DNA from: Clostridia bacterium
Lineage (GTDB): Bacteria > Bacillota_A > Clostridia > Oscillospirales > Acutalibacteraceae
Length of the DNA stretch: 19,797 bases
NCBI GenBank assembly: GCA_009930155.1
Contig: RZYX01000035.1
Span: 1-19,797 of the forward strand
Reading direction: 5' to 3'
Of the stretch, positions 6,073 through 13,803 are shown one piece after another; the first letter of the stretch is position 1; every line of letters starts with the position of its first letter. A model generated the notes under the pieces. That model was not told the origin of the DNA. It did not search any database and saw nothing but the letters and a program-made list of their open reading frames with translations. The translations under genes and the position numbers were made by a program.

Positions 6073-9000
6073 TTTTAAAAAAGTATTAGTAATCGGTTCT
6101 GGTGCGGTTGTTATAGGCCAGTCATCTGAATATGATTATTCTGCAGTTATTGCTTGCAAGGCTTTAAAGGATGAGGGAATAGAGGTTGTTATGGTTAATC
6201 CCAATCCTGTAACAATTGCAACAGATAATGGAGTAGCAGACAAAACATATCTTGAACCCCTTAGCACAGATGTTGTAAAGCGTATTATAAAAGCAGAAAA
6301 AGTTGATGGAATTCTTCCAACTGTTGGTGGAGATATAGGGTTTAAAATTGGCCTAGAATTGTCTTACAATGGCTATTTAGAGGATAATGGTATTACTCTG
6401 CTTGGAGTAAATCCTGACATTATTTCAACAATCAGCAACAGAAAACAGTTTAAAGATTTTTTAAGCAAAATTGGAGAGCCAGAAATAAGCTCCAAAGTTG
6501 TTTCTAGTGTAAAAGATGCAGTTTATTTTGCAAACCAGACAGGCTATCCTGTGATTGTTCGTCCTGCTTATACCCTTGGAGGAGATAGCACAGTAATTTG
6601 TGAAAATGAAGCTAAGCTTGAAACAATGGCAAAAAGACAGCTTGATATTTCAAGCATTGGGCAAATATTTGTTGAAAAGTGCGTTTCAGGTTGGAAAGAA
6701 ATTGAGTTTGAAGTTGTGCGTGACTGTGCGGGTAACTGTATTAGTGTGTGCAGTATGGAGAATATTGACTCTGTAGGAATTCATACAGGTGATAGTATTG
6801 TTGTAATTCCTGCACAAACATTAAATGATAGTGAAACTTCTCGTATTCGTGCAGCGGCACTTCATATAGCTAATGAAATTGGTATTGAGGGTAGCTGTAA
6901 TATTCAAATAGCACTTAAGCCAGATGGCAGTGAATATGTAATTCTTGGTATGTCACCAAGAGTTGGAAGAACTTCTGCACTTGTATCAAAGGCAACAGGA
7001 TATCCTATTGCAGAAGTTTCGGCAAAGATTGCACTCGGATATAAATTGTTTGAAATAAAGAATAACACAACAGGTTGTACCACGGCATGCAATGAGCCTG
7101 CAATAGATTATTGTGCTGTAAAGATGCCAAAATGGTCTTTTAAAAGTTTTGAAATGCAGCAAAGAAAACTTGGAACATCCATGCAGGCAACAGGAGAAAC
7201 ACTTTGCATAGGTACAAGCTTTGAAATGGCGTTTCTTAAAGCGATTCGTTCAATTGAATTAGACATTCAAACTCCATCAATGAGCAAGTTTGAAAAAATG
7301 TCAGAGCAACAACTTAATAACATTATAATTCAGTCTGATGATGAGCGTATTTTTGCTGTTTATGAGGCTATCAAAAGGGGAATATCTTTTGATACTCTAT
7401 ATAATGAAACTAGTATCGACTATTGGTTCTTATCAAAGCTTAAAAATATAGCAGATATGGAGAAAAATCTTTCGAAAGTATCTGATGTAGAGAGTTTTAA
7501 AAAGGCAAAGCAAATGGGATTTACTAATGCAACAATTTCAAAATACTCAGACATTTCATCTTTTGAAAATATCCATGCGAACTTTAATACTATTGATACA
7601 TGTGCCGCAGAGTTTGATGCACAAACACCATATTTTTATTCAGCATGGGATGATGATAATGAAGCCAAAATGTATGATGACGCTGTAAAATCTGGCAAGA
7701 AAAAGGTGCTTGTTGTAGGTGCTGGACCTTCTTCAATCGGTCAGGGAATAGAACTTGACTATGCTGTAGTAAATATAATAAAAGACCTTAAAGCTAGCGG
7801 ATTTGAAACAATAATGGTTAACAATAACCCAGAAGCTGTTTCAACCGATCTTGCCACAGCAGACAAACTTTATCTTGAACCTCTTAGTGTTGAAGATATA
7901 ACTAATATTTTAAAAACTGAAAAGCCTTTTGCTGCTGTTACACAATTTGCAGGTGAAAAGGCAACAGAGATTACAAAAGCACTTGAATCACAGGGTGTAA
8001 AAATCCTTGGTGCAAACAGCGATGTAATGGAACTTACAGATGATAAAATTCGGTTTAATGCTCTTCTTGATGAAATCGGAATTCCTCACAGAAGTTATAT
8101 GTATACTAATAATTTACAAGATGCACTTGATGCATCAGCTGAAATTGGGTTTCCTGTCAGTGTAAAGACAAGTTTTGATAGATGTATAGCTTATAATTCA
8201 TCTGATTTAAAAGAGTTTATATCAGGTATTGATATAGCAGATGAAAAAATACTTATAGAAAAATACTTTATTGGTGTGGGTATAGATATTTATGCTATAT
8301 GCGATGGTGATGGTTGCCTTGTTCCTTGCATATATGAACATATTGAAAGAGCGGGAGTAAATGCTGGTGACTCTATTTCTGTTTCTCCTCCAATAACATT
8401 ACCCGAAAAGGTTCAGCAAAAGGTTGTTGATTATGCTGTTAAGCTTTCAAAAAAGCTTGGCGTAAAAGGCATATTCAATATTGAATTTATATTTTATGAT
8501 AATGATATTTATCTTATTCATGCTAGGCCAGATGAGGCAAAGGGACTTCCGTTTGTTTCAAAGGCAACAGGTCTTAAAATAACACATATTGCTTCACATT
8601 GTGCACTTGGCGAGAGCCTTTCAAGCATGGGCTATAGCTATGGGATTTTAGAAAAAACAGATGATACAGTTGCAGTTCGTGTTCCTGTTTTTAGCTTTGA
8701 TAAAATTAGCGGAATAGACACACAGCTTGGAATAGGTGCTAAGTCAACTGGTGAAGTTATGGGTATCGCAAGTAATTTTGAAGATGCACTACTTAAGGCA
8801 CTTGTTGCATCTGGTATGAGAATAAAGAAAAAAGGTGGCTTGCTTATAACTGTAAGAGATGCAGATAAGCAAAGTATCATAGCAGTTGCAGATAAATTTG
8901 CACAGCTTGGCTTTTCACTTTATGCAACAGCAGGCACAGCAAAGTTGTTAAACGAAAATTGTGTAGCAACAAACTCAGTACGCAAAATTCATGAGGGTAG

Positions 9001-9232
9001 CCCAAATATTGCTGACTTGCTTGGCACAAACAAGATAGATTATGTGATTTCCACTTCAACAAGAGGTCAGCAGTCATTGACAGATGATATAAGAGTTCGC
9101 CGAAAAGCTGTAGAAAGAGGTATTCCTACATTCACCTCTCTTGACACTGCGAATGCTCTTGCAAGGTGTTTGTTTAAAAATCGTTCACTTGATGATATTG
9201 AAATTATTGATATTTATAACAAAGGAGAATAA
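6065..9232 (+). CDS. carB: Carbamoyl-phosphate synthase large subunit-like protein with degenerate ATP-grasp sites
   Basis: All CarB domains are present in order over 1055 residues (family about 1070): a first ATP-grasp synthetase domain (about 1-400), the oligomerisation domain (about 400-540), a second ATP-grasp domain (about 545-925) and the MGS-like allosteric domain (about 925-1055). The first domain keeps Gln281 and Arg299 but has Gly295 and Ser297 where E. coli has metal ligands Glu299 and Asn301, and its glycine loop reads LGGDSTVI. In the second domain Glu807, His819, Arg821 and Asp823 replace Gln829, Glu841, Asn843 and Arg845, and the glycine loop is shortened. The allosteric domain (TAGTAKLL, RKIHEGSPNI, DYVISTS) is well kept. 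The start is TTG with GGGAGG (6051-6056) 8 bases upstream, inside carA. Family membership is clear; carbamoyl-phosphate synthesis is doubtful. Confidence 0.9.
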   Translation: MSNFKKVLVIGSGAVVIGQSSEYDYSAVIACKALKDEGIEVVMVNPNPVTIATDNGVADKTYLEPLSTDVVKRIIKAEKVDGILPTVGGDIGFKIGLELSYNGYLEDNGITLLGVNPDIISTISNRKQFKDFLSKIGEPEISSKVVSSVKDAVYFANQTGYPVIVRPAYTLGGDSTVICENEAKLETMAKRQLDISSIGQIFVEKCVSGWKEIEFEVVRDCAGNCISVCSMENIDSVGIHTGDSIVVIPAQTLNDSETSRIRAAALHIANEIGIEGSCNIQIALKPDGSEYVILGMSPRVGRTSALVSKATGYPIAEVSAKIALGYKLFEIKNNTTGCTTACNEPAIDYCAVKMPKWSFKSFEMQQRKLGTSMQATGETLCIGTSFEMAFLKAIRSIELDIQTPSMSKFEKMSEQQLNNIIIQSDDERIFAVYEAIKRGISFDTLYNETSIDYWFLSKLKNIADMEKNLSKVSDVESFKKAKQMGFTNATISKYSDISSFENIHANFNTIDTCAAEFDAQTPYFYSAWDDDNEAKMYDDAVKSGKKKVLVVGAGPSSIGQGIELDYAVVNIIKDLKASGFETIMVNNNPEAVSTDLATADKLYLEPLSVEDITNILKTEKPFAAVTQFAGEKATEITKALESQGVKILGANSDVMELTDDKIRFNALLDEIGIPHRSYMYTNNLQDALDASAEIGFPVSVKTSFDRCIAYNSSDLKEFISGIDIADEKILIEKYFIGVGIDIYAICDGDGCLVPCIYEHIERAGVNAGDSISVSPPITLPEKVQQKVVDYAVKLSKKLGVKGIFNIEFIFYDNDIYLIHARPDEAKGLPFVSKATGLKITHIASHCALGESLSSMGYSYGILEKTDDTVAVRVPVFSFDKISGIDTQLGIGAKSTGEVMGIASNFEDALLKALVASGMRIKKKGGLLITVRDADKQSIIAVADKFAQLGFSLYATAGTAKLLNENCVATNSVRKIHEGSPNIADLLGTNKIDYVISTSTRGQQSLTDDIRVRRKAVERGIPTFTSLDTANALARCLFKNRSLDDIEIIDIYNKGE

Positions 9233-9235
9233 ATA

Positions 9236-10003
9236 ATGGCATATGTTCAGGGAGATACAATTATAATAAAAAAAGAAAAGCTGAACAAAACTGTTTTTCG
9301 TTTTACTTTGCGAAGTGATGTAATATCAACAATTGCAGTTGCAGGTCAATTTGTTCACATAAGGTGTGGCGAAAAGCTTTTACGCCGTCCTATATCTATT
9401 TGCCGTTTAGACAGAAAAAATAATTGCATTATAATTGTTTTTGAAGTTAGGGGTGAAGGCACACAATGGCTTGCACAGCGTGAAGAGGGCGAAAAGATAG
9501 ATGTACTTGGACCTCTTGGCAATGGATTTAATACCGAAAATCAGAGCAGACCTCTTGTAATTGGAGGTGGTATTGGTGTTCCTCCAATGCTTGGTGTTGC
9601 GGATGAATTTAGCGGTAAATGCGATGCCATACTTGGCTTTAAAAATATTGAATCATCAATCCTTATAAGTGATTTTATTGAGTCTTGTAATGATGTAACA
9701 ATTATGACGGATGATGGAACATTAGGCGAAAAAGGATTTGTAACAGATGCACTTGTAAAACTTCTTGATAAGAATGAATACAGCGTTATTTATGCCTGCG
9801 GACCAACACCAATGTTAAAAGCAATTTCAGATATATCAATCAAAAAAGGCATTGAATGTTATGTGTCTTTGGAAGAGAGAATGGGTTGCGGAGTTGGTGC
9901 TTGTCTTGGTTGTGCCTGTAAAATTAGAAACGGCGATAAAGAAGAGTTTAAACATGTTTGTAAGGACGGCCCTGTTTTTAAAGCAGAGGAGGTCGTTTGG
10001 TAA
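9236..10003 (+). CDS. pyrK: Dihydroorotate dehydrogenase electron-transfer subunit
   Basis: PyrK carries FAD and a [2Fe-2S] cluster and passes electrons from PyrD to NAD+ in the class 1B dihydroorotate dehydrogenase. The N-terminal ferredoxin-reductase-like half has the flavin-binding segment RRPISICRLD (about 50-59). The nucleotide-binding half has VIGGGIGVPPMLG (about 108-120) and CGPTPML. Cluster ligands are Cys218, Cys223, Cys226 and Cys242, spaced C-x4-C-x2-C-x15-C, with an extra Cys228. The 255-residue length is normal for PyrK. The ATG at 9236 is 3 bases after the carB stop, with AAAGGAGA at 9221-9228. Its stop overlaps the pyrD start (TAATG), indicating coupled translation with its partner. 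Confidence 0.95.
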   Translation: MAYVQGDTIIIKKEKLNKTVFRFTLRSDVISTIAVAGQFVHIRCGEKLLRRPISICRLDRKNNCIIIVFEVRGEGTQWLAQREEGEKIDVLGPLGNGFNTENQSRPLVIGGGIGVPPMLGVADEFSGKCDAILGFKNIESSILISDFIESCNDVTIMTDDGTLGEKGFVTDALVKLLDKNEYSVIYACGPTPMLKAISDISIKKGIECYVSLEERMGCGVGACLGCACKIRNGDKEEFKHVCKDGPVFKAEEVVW

Positions 10004-10914
10004 TGGCTAATATGGGAGTGTTTATTGCAGATGTTTTCTTTAAAAATCCTGTAATAACTGCATCGGGTACTTTTGGTTTTGGTAGAGAGTACAACGAGTT
10101 TTATTCAATCGGTCGTCTTGGCGGAGTTTCTTGTAAGGGTACAACTTTAATGGAACGCCCGGGAAACCCACCTCCAAGAATTGCAGAAACAACAAGTGGC
10201 ATTTTAAACAGCGTTGGTTTACAAAACCCAGGTATAGAGCATTTCATAAAGGAAGACCTTGGCTGGCTAAAAAGGCAAGATACAGTTGCTATAGCAAATA
10301 TTGCAGGAAGCACAATCGAGGATTATTGCAAAGTTGCAGAAATACTTTCGGATACAGAAGTAGATATGATAGAGCTTAATATTTCTTGCCCAAATGTTAA
10401 AGAGGGCGGAGTATCCTTTGGTACAGTTGCAAACAGTGTTGAAAATATAACCCAACAGGTGAAAATGCGTTCCTCAAAGCCTGTTATGGTAAAGCTTACG
10501 CCTAATGTAACAGATATTGCAGAAATTGCAAAAGCAGCAGAAAGCGGAGGAGCAGACGCAGTTTCTCTAATAAACACGCTTACAGGTATGAGAATTGATA
10601 TAAACTCACGCAGACCATTACTAAGAAATAATACGGGTGGACTTTCTGGCAGGGCTGTTTTTCCAGTTGCTTTAAGGATGGTTTGGCAGACAGCACAAGC
10701 AGTTAAAATCCCTGTTGTTGGCATGGGCGGTATTGCAACATGGCAGGATGCAGTTGAAATGATGCTTGCAGGTGCTTGTGCGATACAAGTAGGCACAGCA
10801 AATTTTACTGATGCATATACACCAATAAAAATTATTGATGGGATTGAAAAATACCTTGATGATAACGGTATAAGGAACCTAAGCGAAATAGTTGGTAAGG
10901 TTGAGATTTGGTAA
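10003..10914 (+). CDS. pyrD: Dihydroorotate dehydrogenase catalytic subunit, class 1B
   Basis: This FMN enzyme oxidises dihydroorotate to orotate and works as a PyrD2PyrK2 complex. Starting at ATG 10003 (303 residues) it shows NPVITASGTFGFG (15-27), KGTT and NSVGLQNPG, and the catalytic base Cys129 in LNISCPNVKEGG. A cysteine base marks the class 1 enzymes, and the adjacent pyrK marks class 1B. The C-terminal GMGGIATWQDA and QVGTA segments are the FMN phosphate-binding region. The frame is open to TTG 9997, but GGAGG (9988-9992) is 4 bases from that codon and 10 from ATG 10003, so the ATG is preferred. It overlaps the pyrK stop by one base. Confidence 0.95.
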   Translation: MANMGVFIADVFFKNPVITASGTFGFGREYNEFYSIGRLGGVSCKGTTLMERPGNPPPRIAETTSGILNSVGLQNPGIEHFIKEDLGWLKRQDTVAIANIAGSTIEDYCKVAEILSDTEVDMIELNISCPNVKEGGVSFGTVANSVENITQQVKMRSSKPVMVKLTPNVTDIAEIAKAAESGGADAVSLINTLTGMRIDINSRRPLLRNNTGGLSGRAVFPVALRMVWQTAQAVKIPVVGMGGIATWQDAVEMMLAGACAIQVGTANFTDAYTPIKIIDGIEKYLDDNGIRNLSEIVGKVEIW

Positions 10915-10932
10915 AGAGATGGTGGTGATTTT

Positions 10933-11364
10933 TTGATAATTATGTCTGTTGATTATGGAGATGTAAGGACAGGAATAGCAATCTGTGATGTGTTTGAAAT
11001 GTTGGCATCACCAGTTTGTGTAATCAAAGAAACATACGCACCAAAGTTGATTGACAAGATTTCAGAGCTTACAAGTAAGCATAAGCCAGAGCTTATTGTT
11101 GTCGGTTGCCCTGTTAATATGGATGGCACAAGTGGCCACCGAGCCGAAAAGTGTTTGCAATTATCTCAAATGATACAAGAACAAACCAAAATTGAAACCC
11201 GACTTTGGGATGAGAGAATGACTACTATAGAGGCTCATAGAGCTCTTAATGTAACAAACACCAGAGGGAAAAAGAGAAAAGCAGTCATTGATGAGGTTGC
11301 GGCAACAATTATATTACAAGATTATCTCGATTTTAGAAAGAATAATAAAAAGATGGAGAATTAA
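10933..11364 (+). CDS. ruvX: RuvX/YqgF-family putative pre-16S rRNA nuclease
   Basis: The protein has an RNase H-like fold and is thought to process the 5' end of 16S rRNA; an older proposal was Holliday-junction resolution. The 143-residue sequence has DYGDVRTGIAICD (acidic Asp7), VVGCPVNMDGT (57-65), WDERMTT (Glu94) and IDEVAATIILQDYL (Asp120), matching the family's acidic site. The start is TTG at 10933. It gives MIIMSVDYG, aligning exactly with the usual N-terminus, whereas the first ATG (10942) would remove the first strand residues. The ribosome site is weak (GGTGGTGAT at 10921-10929). It lies 18 bases after pyrD and 3 bases before pcrA. Confidence 0.88.
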   Translation: MIIMSVDYGDVRTGIAICDVFEMLASPVCVIKETYAPKLIDKISELTSKHKPELIVVGCPVNMDGTSGHRAEKCLQLSQMIQEQTKIETRLWDERMTTIEAHRALNVTNTRGKKRKAVIDEVAATIILQDYLDFRKNNKKMEN

Positions 11365-11367
11365 TTA

Positions 11368-13734
11368 ATGCAGAATGAAGAATTTTTAGAAATTCGTAAA
11401 AAGATTATAAAAAAAGATTTTTATAGAATGAATGAAATGCAGTTAAAAGCAGTTTTACAAATTGAGGGGCCGCTTTTAATTCTTGCGGGTGCAGGCAGTG
11501 GTAAAACCACAGTGCTTATAAATCGTATATCTAATATGGTTAGGTATGGCAATGCATATCATTCGGACAAGATATATAGTCAGATTACACCTAGTGATTT
11601 ACAAATGATGCAAGACTATTTGGATAGTAAAACTGATGAGCCACATGAGTTTGCCGATATGCTCGCAGTAAATCCCGTAAAACCGTGGCAAGTTCTTGCA
11701 ATAACATTTACAAATAAAGCGGCAAATGAGCTTAAAGAAAGACTTATTGCGAAACTTGGCGATGTTGCAAATGATATTTGGGCGGGTACATTTCACTCAA
11801 CTTGTGCAAAAATATTGAGAAGAAATGGCGATCTTATGGGATACACAAGCCGTTTTACAATATATGATACTGATGATTCAAAAAGAGTGATGAAAGAGTG
11901 TCAAAGACTTTTAAAAATTGATGATAAAATGCTTTCTCATAAGACTATTTTAAAGGAAATAAGCAAGGCAAAAGACAGCTTGATTTCACCAAAGGAATAT
12001 GCACAACAGGCTGGCGACGATGTTAGACGAAAAAGTATTTCACAGGCATATTCGGCATATCAGCAACTTCTAAAAAATGCTGATGCAATGGATTTTGACG
12101 ATATAATATTTAATACTGTGAAGCTTTTGGAACAGGAAAAAGAAGTAAGAGAATATTATCAAAACAAATTTAAATATATAGTTGTTGATGAGTATCAGGA
12201 CACTAACCATGCACAATATAGGCTTACAAGCTTGCTTGCTGCAGGGCACAAAAACATTTGTGTCGTAGGTGATGATGACCAAAGTATTTATCGCTTTAGA
12301 GGAGCTACAATTGAAAATATTCTCAACTTTGAAGAGAACTATAAAAATGCAAATATTATAAGGCTTGAACAAAACTATCGTTCTACAGGTAATATACTTA
12401 ATTCCGCAAACGCAGTTATTCAAAATAACAGTGAGCGTAAAGGCAAAAATTTGTGGACAGCAAACGGAGACGGAGAAAAAATAACCCTACATACCGCAGA
12501 TAACGAAACGGATGAGGGAATGTACATAGCCGATACAATTATGACAAGCGTAGCAACGGGCAGAAAGTGGAGTGACCACGCTGTATTTTACCGAATGAAT
12601 GCACAATCAAATGCCATTGAGCGTTCGTTTGTTAGGATGGGAGTTCCATACAGAGTAATTGGCGGGCACCGTTTCTATGAGCGTAAGGAAATTAGGGATG
12701 CAATAGCCTATTTAACAGTTATTAACAATCCATCTGACAATGTTCGATTGCGAAGAATTATAAATGAACCTAAAAGGGGCATAGGAGATACAACCCTTAA
12801 CGCTGCATCAGAGATTGCGGCAGGTTTAGGTGTAAGTATATTCGAAGTAATAAAATCAGCAGATGAATATGAAAAATTATCAAGAGCATCATCAAAGCTT
12901 TTACAGTTTTCTAGTATGATGGAGGAATTTATAAAGCTTTCTGAACAGTTGCCACTCAATGAGCTTTTTGAACAGCTAATGGTTCAGAGCGGATATATTG
13001 CAGGCCTTGCACAGGATAAAGAAACATATGAAGACAGACTTTCTAATATTAACGAGCTTTCCTCAAACCTTTTGCGTTATACGCGGGAAAATGAGGCGGC
13101 AGACCTTGGTGGATTTTTGGAAGAAGTTTCACTTATGTCTGATATTGATAATTACAATGCGGAAGCGGACACGGTAGTTATGATGACATTTCATTCAGCA
13201 AAAGGTCTTGAGTTTCCAGTGGCATTTATGACTGGAATGGAGCAGGGAGTTTTTCCAGGAATTCAGACAATGTATGTTCCCTCCGAAGTAGAGGAGGAAA
13301 GAAGGCTTGCTTATGTTGGCATAACCAGAGCAAAAGAAAAACTGTATATGACCAATGTAAAAGCAAGAATGATTTTTGGTTCAACCACTCGTAATAGACC
13401 ATCGATATTCTTAACTGAAATTCCTAAAGAATTTACAGAGGGTGAATTTAGCTCGTTCAGCTATGAACCAAAAACTGCATCCGCTAATAACGGTGCAGGA
13501 GGTGCTCAAAAGAGCAATTATTATACATCCAAACCATACACTCCTGCCTCTGCATCAAGTTCAGTGCCAAAGGGCAGTTATAAAACAGGCGATACAGTAA
13601 CACATAAAACATTTGGCACAGGCGTTATTGTTTCAACTCAGCTAATGGGTAACGATACTTTGCTGGAAATAGCATTTAACAAAGCAGGAACAAAAAAGCT
13701 AATGGCGAACTTTGCAAAGCTTGAAAAGCAATAA
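11368..13734 (+). CDS. pcrA: ATP-dependent DNA helicase, UvrD/PcrA (SF1A)
   Basis: This 3'-5' helicase acts in excision repair, replication restart and removal of recombinase or stalled polymerase. The motifs run in order: Q-motif region near MNEMQLKAVL (21-30), Walker A GAGSGKTT (41-48), motif Ia ITFTNKAANE (112-121), DEYQD (274-278), DDDQSIYRFRGA (302-313), LEQNYRST (333-340), then TFHSAKGLEFP and ERRLAYVGITRAKEKL. Between Walker A and motif Ia there are about 35-45 more residues than in Bacillus PcrA (roughly 62-108), polar and partly helical. The 788-residue chain ends, after a Ser/Ala-rich linker, in a Tudor-like domain (GDTVTHKTFGTGVIV) known in PcrA to bind RNA polymerase. The ATG has GGAG 9 bases upstream. 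It is the last gene of the cluster. Confidence 0.95.
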   Translation: MQNEEFLEIRKKIIKKDFYRMNEMQLKAVLQIEGPLLILAGAGSGKTTVLINRISNMVRYGNAYHSDKIYSQITPSDLQMMQDYLDSKTDEPHEFADMLAVNPVKPWQVLAITFTNKAANELKERLIAKLGDVANDIWAGTFHSTCAKILRRNGDLMGYTSRFTIYDTDDSKRVMKECQRLLKIDDKMLSHKTILKEISKAKDSLISPKEYAQQAGDDVRRKSISQAYSAYQQLLKNADAMDFDDIIFNTVKLLEQEKEVREYYQNKFKYIVVDEYQDTNHAQYRLTSLLAAGHKNICVVGDDDQSIYRFRGATIENILNFEENYKNANIIRLEQNYRSTGNILNSANAVIQNNSERKGKNLWTANGDGEKITLHTADNETDEGMYIADTIMTSVATGRKWSDHAVFYRMNAQSNAIERSFVRMGVPYRVIGGHRFYERKEIRDAIAYLTVINNPSDNVRLRRIINEPKRGIGDTTLNAASEIAAGLGVSIFEVIKSADEYEKLSRASSKLLQFSSMMEEFIKLSEQLPLNELFEQLMVQSGYIAGLAQDKETYEDRLSNINELSSNLLRYTRENEAADLGGFLEEVSLMSDIDNYNAEADTVVMMTFHSAKGLEFPVAFMTGMEQGVFPGIQTMYVPSEVEEERRLAYVGITRAKEKLYMTNVKARMIFGSTTRNRPSIFLTEIPKEFTEGEFSSFSYEPKTASANNGAGGAQKSNYYTSKPYTPASASSSVPKGSYKTGDTVTHKTFGTGVIVSTQLMGNDTLLEIAFNKAGTKKLMANFAKLEKQ

Positions 13735-13750
13735 CAAAATGCATAACATA

Positions 13751-13779
13751 AAAGCCCTGACTAATATAGTCAGGGCTTT
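13751..13779. terminator. Intrinsic terminator shared by pcrA and rodA
   Basis: AAAGCCCTGACT (13751-13762) and AGTCAGGGCTTT (13768-13779) form a perfect 12-base-pair stem with a 5-base loop. On the plus strand it is followed, after four A residues, by GTTTTT and further AT-rich DNA. It lies between the convergent ends of pcrA and rodA and probably serves both directions, better on the plus strand. Confidence 0.85.
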
Positions 13780-13803
13780 AAAAGTTTTTATATAATTGTT
13801 TAT

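Noticed and set aside
10323..10796. A 157-codon open frame on the minus strand inside pyrD
   Set aside because: It lies wholly opposite pyrD, whose protein is a clear full-length family match. The antisense translation resembles no protein and has no ribosome site, so it is a shadow frame.
12070..12423. A 117-codon minus-strand frame inside pcrA with a hydrophobic translation
   Set aside because: It is antisense to conserved helicase motifs (DEYQD to LEQNYRST), and the hydrophobicity comes from the complement of Lys/Asn-rich codons. There is no promoter or ribosome site.
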